This document shows positions 1 to 11,446 of a stretch of 64,000 bases of DNA, piece after piece; position 1 is the first letter of the stretch; each line of letters starts with the position of its first letter. The position numbers and the translations under genes were made by a program. Under the pieces are notes generated by a model that did not search any database, had not been told where the DNA came from, and was given only the letters and a program-made list of their open reading frames with translations. The DNA lies in the NCBI GenBank assembly GCA_030386875.1, contig CM059559.1, forward strand, positions 62,634,392 to 62,698,391. Direction: 5' to 3'. The DNA comes from Morinoia aosen. Its lineage: Eukaryota; Arthropoda; Malacostraca; Amphipoda; Talitridae.

Positions 1-135
1 TCGTTTTATTTTAAGTCTAAACTGGCAAAATTCTATGAAGAAGGAATGAGAGAGCTAATGGCAAGATGGGAAGATGTAATTGATTAAAATGGTGACTATG
101 TTGAAGCCAAAATAAATATTTTTCGGACAGAATTT
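1..135 (+). pseudogene. Mariner transposase C-terminal fragment
   Basis: The first 84 bases translate as a tail containing FYEEGMRELMARWEDVI, followed by a stop at 85-87 and then, in the same frame, NGDYVE. This resembles the usual end of mariner-type transposases (a tail of the type FY..GI..L..RW...I..NG.Y). The window edge removes the upstream part, so the catalytic domain cannot be seen. The in-frame stop suggests a dead copy, although it lies only a few codons before the usual end. The family call rests on a short tail and is moderate. Confidence 0.5.
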
Positions 136-1368
136 CACTTTATTTCAAATTAAAACAATTAGCAGAACTTCTGATACAACCTGATAATAGTTAAAACTCT
201 GGAACTGATACTTTCTTCTTTGAAAATTTCATGATTCGCCTCATGGATTTTTCATTTATACCTTAAAATAAATTATTTTGTTAACAAAATACCCCAAGAG
301 ACTTAACCTTATTCAAAAAAGTTTCTTGAAATATTTCAAACCAAGCGCTGCTGCTCGCAGAAAACGCTGGAAAGGTTTTGAGAAAAGTTTTGACAAGCGG
401 CAGAAACAAATTTGCCAGACCATCATGCGTTCTAGACGTCTCTCAATGATGCAGACCTCTTCGAAACGTGCCAGTGACACAGAAGTAATTGACAGTAAAT
501 AAGGATGTCATGGATGACCACTGGTCACGGTACCTGAAAAAATGAAAAAATTGAGAATGTGTATAACTTATAATTAAACACACTATTAACTCTGTTTGTT
601 TGCATTTTCTTGTTTGGTTAGCATTGTGCTAGCTAGTTTGCTCATCATCACCCACACTCTGTATTCAATAATAATAAAAGAATGATGAATGTTACAAGCC
701 TAGGTAATCAGCATGATTTTCCACAACTTTGACAAAGTGGGGGAGAATGGGAATACATTGATTTGAAAGAATTAAAATGTGTAATTAATTTTAAGTTGTC
801 AATGTTCTTAATTAGGAAAGAAATAAAAATGAAAGTTTCTCAAAATATCCCCGTGTGTAACAAAAAAGGAAGATAGTGATAATATATTTTTGGTTTGTTT
901 TTGAAAAAAATGAAAAAATCAATTCATTTCGAAGAAGTTTATCTCAATCAATATTTGTTTTTAAAAAGTTTCATCGTAAAGATACTTGTTTGGAATCCGT
1001 TTATAGGTATCACAAAAGTACATTTCAATGTTTTCACATAAGATTGAAAGAAAACCACGAATACATCGAAATTATTTCAAGCTAAAACAGAAATTACTTC
1101 TGGTAATTATAAAAGCAGCAAGACAGAAACACTGAAACCGCCAAGTAATGAGATGAGTAACGTTACATTTAATTCATTAAATGCTTTAATTTTTTGGGAA
1201 CAGCAATTGATTGTGATATAGTCATTTTAGCAAGCTCATAAAATAAACAATATACATCCATTTACTGAATTTCTTGGTACAGAATGTGCTGACCACTTCT
1301 TTCTCACGTGACTCTCTAGCAGATGTTTGTAATGAAAGCACATTAACTTCGTGCAAGATACAAAAATT
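136..1368. other. No recognised gene
   Basis: AT-rich sequence. Two short open stretches (278-502 and 876-1085) have no recognisable domain; the first lacks an ATG start. I see nothing else. Confidence 0.5.
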
Positions 1369-2145
1369 TTAAGGAGGTCGTCTGGGTAAAAAAAAGTCCG
1401 TTATTTAGGGATGGATTTGTCTGAAATTGCCACAGTAGGTGTGAAATGATGCAAAGGTCATTTGTTACTCGGACAAAATTTTTGTATCTGAACTGGATTT
1501 TTTTTTATTTTCGAAAAATATGAAACAGTAGGGTTTTTCAAAATCTATCTCCGTCTACAATTTTGAAGTTACAGAACCAGTACTTCGTTTTTAGATTTCT
1601 TATATGTCTATATAACCATAAGGGCTAGGGAATTGTGCTAACTTTTTTTGTGGATTTTGGGAATTTTTTTATAAAAATGTGACCATTTTTTCATTTTTTT
1701 TTCATGTCGTGTAATTTTCAAAATAATACATGTATAGAAAAATTCTACCCCTTATGGATACACCTTGCTAAGCCCTATCAAATGGTATATAAACCATTCT
1801 TGTAGCTCTAAAATTGTGGAAGAAGATACATTTGAGAAACCAATTATCAAGTTTCCAGAAAAACGTGTTTTTCACAACAACAAAAAAAACGTTTTTCATC
1901 TTATCTTTTGAACTACCGAATTTTCTACAATGAACTTTTGAGCTTTTGAAGCTCTTTTCAAGCCCTTTCGATTGATATAATACACATTGCTGTAGCTCCA
2001 GAACTCTGGGAAAAAATCTACATCGAAAGAAAATACGTGTAATTTTTCAAAACAACCACTTTTTTTAAATTTTTACTTTTTTTTGACCAAAAATACGTTT
2101 TTTTCAAGTGAACTCCTCTGTTTTGTAGCTCTTTTCAAGCCCTTT
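1369..2145 (+). mobile_element. Broken TTAA-flanked element, left end only
   Basis: TTAA at 1369-1372 is followed by GGAGGTCGTCTGGG, which matches the terminal pattern of the six family-1 elements elsewhere in the window (TTAA, GGRG, then a variable core). No matching right end was found. The interior differs from family 1. It holds a degenerate tandem repeat of about 180-190 bp, with units starting near 1770, 1959 and 2136 at the shared word AAGCCCT. It is probably a related, truncated family. The right boundary is a guess. Confidence 0.4.
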
Positions 2146-2165
2146 GGATCGGTGTGCTCGCCATA

Positions 2166-2231
2166 GCCGCAGCTATGATACTGCAGCTGTCGTCGAGCTA
2201 TGAATGAAAGCTGCCGTATCATAGCTTCGGC
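2166..2231. repeat. Imperfect 22-bp inverted repeat
   Basis: Arms at 2166-2187 and 2210-2231 pair at 20 of 22 positions around a 22-base loop. The arm core is AGCTATGATAC. It directly follows the degenerate tandem repeat. Confidence 0.7.
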
Positions 2232-4780
2232 AGAACAGCTAAATTCTTAAATTGTCAAAAATTATCAAAAATTTTATCTCAGCGTTAGAATGTTTCGTTT
2301 GAATAATGAAAGCACTTTGAGTAGCCCATGAACGAACTCTATTGCCATTGCCGCAAAGAAACGCGCTCAATCGACCCCCAATAATGAGGGGGGGAGGGGT
2401 CAAGGTCACGCCACCCCCATCGCTTTCCCCCCCTCTGGTAGGCGTTCCATTCGGAGTTGACGTAAGCGGAAAGTACCAATGGAAGCGCAAGAAAATCCTC
2501 TATAAGATGCATTTAAAAACAGATAATCAACACTTATCCCGATTTCTACCCAGACGGCCTCGTTAAGAAAATTAGGATACAAACAAAAAATCTTTAGAAC
2601 AGCCTTGCAAAAAATCAGATCATATTTGGGATGCAAGTATCCCATGGTTTCAATAATTCTGAAAGTTAAAAACAATAATAATTACCAAATATCTTCAGTC
2701 TACACTGTAATATTGAAACATTTGAACTTTTAGCAACTGCAGTATGGTAATCATATTGATTTTTCTAATGTAAGGTTTTAAAATAAGTGTTTTGGCCCAC
2801 CCTACCAATTATATCAACACGAGCTTGAAAGAAATTACTAACAATCTATAATGAATCACAGAACTGATACAAAAGTAACATGAAATGGAAGCAAAAAGGG
2901 TAACAATATTAAACATTTTGAAATTGATAATTCAAAAAGTATTTATTCTTTTCAACAATAAAAGTTTTAAAACTCATAAGGATTTAAGCTATCACTTCGG
3001 CAAAGTCATATTGTAGAATGATAAAGTTTACGTGGCATAGAAGGTCAGTGGTAGATCTAGAGAATAAGTTTTACTAATTGAACAAAGCTCCTAACACAGC
3101 TTCATTTTGCCTTGTGTGTTTGGGAAAATCACGTAAAGCAAAAGTTTTTTATTTGTAAATGCTATAAATTGTTATTGTTGTTCATGATTGATGAGCAAAT
3201 CCTTATAGTCCTACAAAGTTGAATCTGTGGTCTTGCTGATAAAGGCAGTTATAAACTTTCTTCAAGGATCAGTGGAAATTAAAATATACTGAAACCTACT
3301 TGAAGTAATTATGATAGGCTGAGACTATATTGTGAATGGTTATAGTACACAATAATTAGTTTCATGCATAATATTTCAAAGAATATACTGTACCGTGGGT
3401 ATCAAAATAATCATATATCACACCTTTCAGAATAATGTGAACTATCTTTTATTCAAAAGAGGAAAGATTTTTAATAAAATATCATGAATAAAATTTTAAT
3501 GCAAACATTTTATGACGAAAAACAGAAATCAGTTGACTCACAGCTAAATTATATTATGTTGATCATTTACCAAAATCCCCAATATCACTAAAAAACATCT
3601 TTCATAACATTTGAAATATTCGGTTAAAATATTCTACCACTAAAGGTAATATAGCTTTCCTTGCATGAGCGTTTACAAATTTTTTCAACAGATTCATCAC
3701 TTTAAAATCTTATATTAGTTTTAGTAACGGCTTTGTGCTCTATTTAAAATACATTCTCAGCCTTGATCCAACGGTTTTGAAATTCTACCGACAAATGTGG
3801 CTCTAGCTACGTTTAACACCTGAAAAACACATGACTGTAAGGTCAAATTAAATTGCCCTCATTTAAAAATTGAGAACACACTCATCCTTCAAAAGACGCA
3901 CAAGTACCACTCACAGGTACAGAACTGTTTTTCAAAAAGTCCGGGCGGCTACCTCATGCGTAAGCTATCAGATGGAGACAATCGCCGAAGTTAGCTTGAT
4001 TAGAAGATTTAAAACTTCGCCCCTTTCGTGTGTTAAGGATGCTGTACTAAGTCCTTACTCGCTGTCAGTAATCACCCCACCAGCTTATCTTCCTTCTATC
4101 ACGCTTTTTGAGGTGCTCACGCTACGGTCCCACGATTCTGTTCCGATCGATTTTCGAACGTCGACGCACCTGAGCGGACAAACGTGCGCCTACGTTTTCC
4201 AGGGACACAAGTGCAGGCCGTACTGACGACCTTCAGAGCCAAGTTTCTGATAAGCTTGCCAGTAGCCGATAAGGGAGGTTAATGTCGATTGAGAATTAGT
4301 ATCGACCTACACTTGCCTGTTTTCTAATTTAATATTTACTTATGATTAGCCTATAAGATTACTGTTAATTTTTAACTAGCCTACTCTTGCCATTAGCTTA
4401 TAACTAGCGTAAGAGTTATAAAAACCTTCTAAATACCCTACGCTTTTTATTTCAATTATTACTAGTAATCACAGAATTTATTTGTCAATTTTACTAACCA
4501 AACAATGGGAGATGAAAAAATGTTCAAAGGTCAGGAGCCTAATTCTACCTCGAGCCCATAGAAAACTTCCAGTGTCTCATGACTGCCCTGAGTTTCCGAT
4601 TCAACAGAATTGCCTGATTTTTAGCTTCAAGTAGTAATTTAATTATTCATTCTTGATTAAATTACCTCCGCCTGCTACTTCTTTTAATTTACCATTTTCA
4701 TCCCCACATCATTTGCACCGCAACCGCGTGTTGCTTATGCCACTCACTGCTTTCACGACATATTAAAACATTTTTTTTCA
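2232..4780. other. No recognised gene
   Basis: Mostly AT-rich sequence with a GC-rich patch at 2370-2470 that includes runs of C and G. An open stretch at 3870-4226 is 118 codons long but begins at TTG and shows no known motif. I cannot assign any function here. Confidence 0.4.
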
Positions 4781-4787
4781 GTAGGAT

Positions 4788-5390
4788 TGTTACAGGAAAC
4801 AAGGAATGGATCTTCTATCCCCATGTTAAAATACATCTACATATGTTGGATCAGTCACGAAAGTAAGTCACATGAACGACCAATAGGTGGGATCCGTTAA
4901 AAAAAATCATATTGAAAGTTCGGTATGGTATTAATGAAATGATTTATTGTGAACTCTTAGACCACAACCAAACTGCGATTCTTTATTGTCAGCAATTTCG
5001 TCTACTAAAAGCGACGTTAATCCTTAAGCACCCATCGTTGGTTAACAAAAAGGGCGTAATCCTTCATTTCAACAATGCTCGCCGTCACAGAATACGATTA
5101 AACAAAAGCGTATTGAAACAACTTGATTTGGAAATACTGTCTCATCTTGTTTATTCTCCTTGGATGACAGTTATTCTCCTTCTTGTTTATTCTCCACTGT
5201 CGGATTATAATTTGAGTGGCCTCAGTTTGCGAACAAGACAGATTAAAAAATGAATCAACTTCAGATTTTATTGAAAACAGGAGAATTTCGAAAGAGTGGC
5301 TTATAAATTTATAAGCTGCTTGAAAAATAAAATGAAGTCATTGAAAACAATTGCGAATATGTGGGGGAAAAAACATTTCAAATTTGTTGA
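4788..5390 (+). pseudogene. Mariner transposase relic, catalytic residues lost
   Basis: The translation follows a mariner-type DDE transposase across the catalytic core: a TGNKEW block near 4792, then IYCELLDHNQT near 4942, HFNNARRH near 5065, a VYSPW..VI block near 5150 and an NEVIENNCEYV-like tail near 5335. In active mariners the first two catalytic positions are aspartate (TGDE and HDNAR contexts). Here they read Asn in TGNKEW and Asn in HFNNAR, so the enzyme would be dead. The block that should carry the third aspartate is damaged by an insertion that duplicates VYSP. Stops and shifts flank the 113-codon open piece at 4912-5253. No terminal inverted repeats were recognised. The family call is good; the boundaries are approximate. 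Confidence 0.65.
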
Positions 5391-5394
5391 TAAC

Positions 5395-6106
5395 TTTTTC
5401 CTAGTTTTCCGATTTGTCATTACTTTCGTAGTAACCTGGTATGTACAGATGAACGACTGACTGTATGCATGTAGGTACAGTAAGCACGTATGCAGCCCAA
5501 AAATAATGATTTTGTAAATATTCATCAGTATTTGACGTTCATTTATGTTTTTTCACGACTCGTCTTCAGGTTTAATCTCGCAATGGACGTCATTTAGAGA
5601 AATATCTTCCTAGCTACTTGAAAAGATGAAACATTAGCAAACTCTTCGGTATCAATGAAACTATGTTGAGAAATATTAATAATTAACATCGTTAATAGAG
5701 AATCACGGACAAGAACTGAGGGTCAGGTGTGTCGCACAGATCATAGCAAGAGATACAAATTATATTGACCATGCAGCATACGCTACTTGGTGCTTAATCA
5801 ATAATATTTAGATCTCAACGGTTCGAGAACGACAAATTTTACACTAGTCTATGATTCGTTTAATCTTTCCATTTCAAAAAGCGAAAGTTGTTTTTCTACA
5901 GTGTACAGTGATATTTATTTTATTCAGCTGTAGTAATTGTGGGGAAATTTATTACTGCAAATAGTCAATACGAGATTCCAAATTCATGAAAGTTGATGCG
6001 TTGGCTTATCATTTCATTAAGGTTGTACTTTTGGCTGAACCGTGCAAATTACCCATGATCCTTTTTTTGCCTGCTGAATCCCAGCAAGCACAAAAAAACA
6101 CAAAGT
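5395..6106. other. No recognised gene
   Basis: AT-rich sequence between the mariner relic and the first family-1 element. No motif or repeat was recognised. Confidence 0.45.
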
Positions 6107-6110
6107 TTAA

Positions 6111-7048
6111 GGGGATCATCCCAGTTTGAGACCTTTTTTCGTCCGATTCGTTTGAAAATTGGCCAGTATATGTCTTTTGTGAAAGTAAACCTTTTATACT
6201 CATGTCATTTTTTCGATTAAGGCCTTATTTTTTTTGACGAGAAATGTGTTTTTTGGAATATTTTTATTGATATTTCAGATTGGAACTCCTCCTTCAGTTT
6301 TGATGCTAGAACAAAAACAAAGACAGTTTTAGAACCCTTGGAACATTTATAACAAACTCAAGTTCGGGTATTTGCAAATTCAAATTTTTTCTATTTTTTC
6401 AAAAATTTTTGAAATTTCAAAAATCAGCAACTATTTTTTTGGGTTTAGAGCTATATATTTCTTCAAAAAATTCGAATTTGAAAAAAGCGAACTTGAGTTT
6501 GTTAGAATTGTTTCAAGGATTCTAAAACTGTCTTTGGATTTGTTCTAGCATCAAAACTCGAGGACAAGTCCCGTTTTGAATGTAAAAAATTTGCCCTCAA
6601 AATCGACAGTTTCGGTCCCCTTTTCATCCCCCTGGGGGGGGGGGGGGGTTCTAGTGCCCGTAGGGCCATAAAATTTCATGGCATAATAACCCATCCCCTA
6701 AGGATCCTTTTTCAACATAAAAAAATTGGGCCTAAAAATAGTCATTTTCGGTCCCCTTTCCACCCCCCTGGGGGGGGGGGGGTTCTAGTGTCCATAGGGC
6801 CATAAAATTTCATGACATAATAACCCATCCCCTAAGGATCCTTTTTCAACAAACAAAAATTGGGCCTCAAAATCAGCATTTTCGGTCTCCTTTTCACCCC
6901 CCCCTGGGGGGGGGGGGGGGTTCTAGTATCCGTAGGGCCATAAAATTTCATGGCACAATAACCCATCCCCTAAGGATCCTTTTTCAACAAAAAAAAAATT
7001 TTCAGTGTGGGGAGCCGGTGGGGCCCAATTGGGCTCGGGATGATCTCC
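6111..7048 (+). mobile_element. Family-1 TTAA element, copy 1
   Basis: A 938-bp insertion flanked by TTAA at 6107-6110 and 7049-7052. Ends are GGGGATCATCCC on the left and, reverse-complemented, GGAGATCATCCC on the right. The interior has an inverted pair built on the words CTAGAACAAAAACAAAGACAG and CTGTCTTTGGATTTGTTCTAG (about 6310 and 6525). It is followed by three tandem units of about 135 bp, starting near 6615, 6750 and 6886. Each unit contains a C-run/G-run palindrome and ends in TCCCCTAAGGATCC. There is no coding capacity, so it is non-autonomous. TTAA duplication fits Kolobok or piggyBac transposases; the termini do not begin CCC, which makes piggyBac less likely. Confidence 0.8.
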
Positions 7049-7052
7049 TTAA

Positions 7053-7845
7053 TTGTTTTTATGCATTTTTTGAAAAGATGTTTCAGGCACAAATGACAAA
7101 TTGATGTTTTTATTTTAAATTAACAAGATTGAACGACGTATCGGAATTTTTTTTAATTATCACTTAAGTAATTATCATTCCCTTGCTTCGTCTTACACTA
7201 CCAGAATGAATTACAAATGTTTCTTCAACTTATACGATCATATAATCGATGAAAATCTATCGAAATTTATTCTTGAAAATCTCTGCCCGTAATTATTCGT
7301 TAAACTTACTTGAATAATTTTTATGCATCAAAGCATAGCCCATTAAAGTTTTTAATCAAATTCTGTTGGAACGGAGAAGTTTCGAAGAATAATTTTCAAA
7401 GTTGGTGGAGGGCTGAATGGAGCCGAGTTAGGAGCTTTTGAGGTCCCCAATCAAACCAGCCGAGGCGGAACTGCGGCTCAATGCCTCCAGGCCCCCGGGC
7501 CCCATGCCATTGATATGCTCCACGCCTCCCCAATCCCTGCATCTCCGGAGTACCAAAGGTGGTCTAATTGCGATTTTTCAAAGGCTACCTGTCTCATACA
7601 AATGCCAGATCGCACAAAAATGGGAAATGTGTTTGCGGCGAAATTCAAGGCGTCGCTGTCTCGTATCATTTTTCTTCGAAGTTTTATCTATGCTTCCTCG
7701 TGAAGCTTCAGCGCAATGCCAACCATTTGATCAAAAACTAAGTAATTTTTTCCGAATAGTGCTTGTATAAGCCGGGAGGGAATTATTTTTTGAAAATATT
7801 ATTCCAGAATTATTTACACAATTTTCGTTACGAAAGAACAGTATA
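7053..7845. other. No recognised gene; GC-rich patch
   Basis: The stretch at 7395-7570 is clearly richer in G and C than its surroundings and is open in several frames. None of the translations shows a known motif. It may be part of an unrecognised repeat. Confidence 0.4.
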
Positions 7846-7847
7846 CA

Positions 7848-9420
7848 AACGCGTTGATATCTCAATAGTTTCCAGTATGCAACATTTGTTTTCTAACTTT
7901 TCAAATCGGCGGAGTCGAATGAATTATCCACGTACTACAATACGAAGAAAATTACACAACATTTTTAGTGAAACACTGTCAATCGTTAAAATTCTATTTC
8001 TCTGTCAGACTATGAAAACCGATGCTTCGATGTAACAAATATCACCCTCAGGCTGAAAATATACAGAAAAATTTTACATTCATTTTTGTAAAAATGAAAA
8101 TCTAATTCTCAAGTTAAATCAGACTTGGTAAAAACGTTGAAAATAACAGTAGTACGCAATTATATATGGCTAGGGAACAGCATTGCACGAAGCTCGATGT
8201 CAATGGCACAAGAGATAAGGGCATAATGAACAGCGTTTCCTTCAAACTTCTAAACAGCAGTAATTTTTGTAATTGTTGCAGGCATGTTTTGTTTTATGGA
8301 TGTGCAATGCTGACAAAATTTGAATATGATTTTTTAACCACATTACATGCAATTTTTGTATTGGAATGTAGATCTGTACATCAGGGCTTGCAACTATGGT
8401 CAACACTAAAATAATTGAAATAGGACTACGACATTTGTGAGCAGTTAGTATTAGTTTCAGGGTTGTGCTAGTCATGACAATGTAACATTTGTAAAGTGAG
8501 TTATATCATCTTGTCATATTTGAAATGGTATATTTCACTGGCTCAGTGTAGATCATTGAACCTTGATGAGAAAATGTTATTTTTCATTTAGAGATGCAAC
8601 TTTTATCAGGTGCGCTGTTTTAATTTGACGTTTTTGGATCTACTGGCTCAACAAAAGTTTTGGTAATGTTCTCAAAGATTCGTTTATCAATGCGAACCAT
8701 ATATTAACAATAAACATAATACACGGCATCTGAATTCATTTTATGAAAACCCGGTGATTAGAATTACAAAATTAATGAACGAGCCTTCATGAACATTGTC
8801 AAAACTTTTGGTTAGCCAGCAGTTCCGGATACGTCAACTAAACTCTGTGTGTATAATTAAAATTGTAAACTCAGTGACCTCAGTAAAAAATGACATTTCC
8901 GCATTCAGGGTAATGTACCAGTTCAATAAAATGGGACAGAAGAGAATGCAGGTCTCTTAACATACGTTACATTGGCATGGCTGGGATGACCCTGATACAA
9001 AGATTAACTGCTCACAAGTATCAAGGTTTTATTTATGATCATTTCCATGTTGAACACAGTTGCAAGCGTTCGAATGAAGACCTATATTCTAAAACAAAAA
9101 TTAGGCATAGTGTTGTTAAAAAAGGGCATGCCGAGCCTTGTAATTGTACCTTACTGTGACATAAATTTTATTTCTCTTGTCCCTTTTTTTGCTGTTATTT
9201 TCGGCATTTTCACCGTGTTTGGTGTAGTTTAAGAATTTGATTTGCATTTTCTCAATGTGACAGTAAAATTTTTCTGTTCATTTTTAGCCTGAGGTTTGTG
9301 TTTGTTAAATCGAAACGTCGCACTTTATACACTGATAGAGTTATAAAATTTTCAAAATTTAGTGTTTATATCAAAATGTTAAGCAATTTCCTCATTATCT
9401 CAACACGCAAAAAACTTGGA
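7848..9420. repeat. Long diverged inverted repeat
   Basis: Left arm about 7848-8670 and right arm about 8800-9420 are reverse complements of each other with clear but incomplete identity, perhaps 65-75% by eye. Anchor words include CTCAGGCT.AAAAT (8049 and 9285 reversed), ACTGCTCACAA (8440 reversed and 9007) and AACAAAAGTTTTGG-like words near the centre (8651 and 8800 reversed). Each arm carries an outward-pointing hairpin motif of the type seen at Penelope-like 3' ends. Short open frames in each arm (8242-8475 minus, 8977-9159 plus) share the LTAHK word but are not recognisable proteins. Confidence 0.65.
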
Positions 9421-9675
9421 CTCTTGTGCATCATTTGCCTAATAGAAATATTTAGATTACAAGCTTTCTTTCCATTTACGTGAGTGGTGTTTATGCAAGC
9501 GTCTACATTTTCTCGTAACAACATTTGGAAATATGAGAAGATATATGATAATTTTTAGGACTTCAAATTTTACTAACTGGTTTAATTCTATGCAAAGCTG
9601 GTGATTCAAGGTTGAGTAATGTGTTTATTTATAATGCCACTTTCAATTGCTGCAGTCGTGGGCCTAATTGTTTAA

Positions 9676-10717
9676 GGGAATCTACTACCCTGGACTCGAC
9701 CTCTTCGTTCAAACTTCACTGTACACATTTCTATTGCACCGATGGGAACGGAAATTTACACGTGGATGTAAAATCTAATCGCAAACACATTTGCATCATA
9801 AAATTTTTTGATTTTCGAAAAAAAAATTATTTCGCAATTATTAGAAAAATATATATAGTTGCGCAAAACCCTACTCACTCTATATATTTCAACGTAGCAG
9901 CGTGATTTTGGTCTCATTTGACGGGGAAGGACTCTACCAAGACCGTAACGCAGGATTTTTTGGAATTTCGGATTAGTAAAAAATTCATGGTTACATGTGT
10001 CAAAAAAGTCTATTAAAAGGACAAATTCGATATACTTTTTTTAATCTCATATTACAGGATTCTATTGCAACTAGGTAAATGAAAATGAATACCGATATGT
10101 AAAATTAAATTCTTAACACATTTGATTTAATGCAAAATTTCGAAATTCGCGATAGAAAAGAAGTGATTGGGCGAACATAAATATATATACATATATATAT
10201 ATATTTTCTGCGCAAAACCACATCCATTCTAAAATTTTCAAAGTAGAAGCGTGATTTTGGTCTCATTCGATACAGTTTGACATTTGGAACAGTGTAGCAA
10301 ATCAAAATTCAGTTTGAATTCTAAATAAAATTTTCATTGGGAACAAACTGGAAAAAAATTATATTTTTTTCAAATGTTGGATTTGTGTACCTATAACTTT
10401 TCTAGGTCGAAAATCGAGAAAATCCTACATTACGGTCTTGGTACAGTCCTTCCGCGTCGAATGAGACCAAAATCACGCTTCTAGGTTGAAAATTATAGAG
10501 TGAGTAGGGTTTTGCGCAAGGATTTATATTCTTCTAATAATCGCAAAATAAATTTTTAATTTTTGCGAAAATCAAAAAATTTTATAGATGCAAATGTGTT
10601 TGGCATTCAATTTTACATATCTGTTTGCATTTTTGTTCACCTAGTTGCGATAGAAATTGGAAAAAAGACATTTGTAAAATTTGGTAGTCAAAGGGTAGTC
10701 CAGGGTAGTAGATCGCC
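9676..10717. mobile_element. Second TTAA element family with long inverted arms
   Basis: A 1042-bp insertion flanked by TTAA at 9672-9675 and 10718-10721. The termini pair as GGGAATCTACTACCCTGG (left) and GGCGATCTACTACCCTGG (right, reversed). The inverted arms extend for roughly 290 bp and include shared words such as TTGCGCAAAACCCTACTCAC and GTGATTTTGGTCTCAT. A partial third copy of the arm sequence lies inside at 10205-10290. There is no transposase, so this is a MITE or foldback type of non-autonomous element. The terminus GG.GATC resembles family 1, so one transposase group may have moved both. Confidence 0.8.
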
Positions 10718-10721
10718 TTAA

Positions 10722-11446
10722 ACGGTGGAAGAAGAGGCGTTGAAGCACGCAACTCTTTTCCAGCATTTAAAATGCATTTTATACTGAGCGGAATCCTGTA
10801 GATTGTGAATATATTTCCATGCTCTAAAATGTTCCCTCAAGCTTTTTAACCTACTTATGATCGAAATGCGCTTTTTGGACGCAAAGTTTGTCATGCTGAA
10901 AAGCTCCATCACCTTCACGCGAGTGGCAGTTCATTTATGGTGAAATTAGCTATCTATAACCGGTATATAATCACCGGCCATTTCTGTAAATCCTAAAGGA
11001 TTCATACCTATGAATCCAAAGTTGTTGAAAAAAAGTCACAAAAATGTCAGACAAAGTTGTTGAACTTCCGCATAGTTATGTGCCTTAGGGGCTATAGTAC
11101 CCAGTTAAAAATTAGTGCAGTTGCGCGGGAGAATTTTGACAGTTTTTCGCAGTGATCATAGTTTTAAGACGAATTCCAGCAGTTAACCGCAGACAAAATG
11201 CATGAGAGTCAATTCGAATAGCTTGTTTTGGCAGACCTTAGCAGTAATTGTCAACAGTCGAATTTAAGCAGATAGTTCTCGGTTGGCCTTCGTCGTTTGC
11301 AGCAGTAAATGCCTCGGCTGCAAACAGGCAGTAACAAACTGAGCTATTTAGACTTTTTAACAGTATTTTAACCGCACATATCGCTCGTGTGCGACAAAGA
11401 CGTCATAACTCAAAAAACTGTATTGTTGAGTTATCCATACAGGCAT
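10722..11446. other. No recognised gene
   Basis: No coding motif is seen. The stretch 11100-11360 is enriched in GCAG and CAGT words but I could not resolve a repeat unit. Confidence 0.4.

Noticed and set aside
2239-2675. Proline-rich and other ORFs on both strands
   Set aside because: They arise from C/G runs at 2370-2440 and have no ATG-led, motif-bearing frame.
4912-5253. Functional mariner transposase
   Set aside because: Two catalytic aspartates are replaced by asparagine and the surrounding frame is broken.
6601-6960. CRISPR-like array of three spaced repeats
   Set aside because: The units are about 135 bp, nearly identical throughout with no variable spacers, and occur inside a eukaryotic transposable element.
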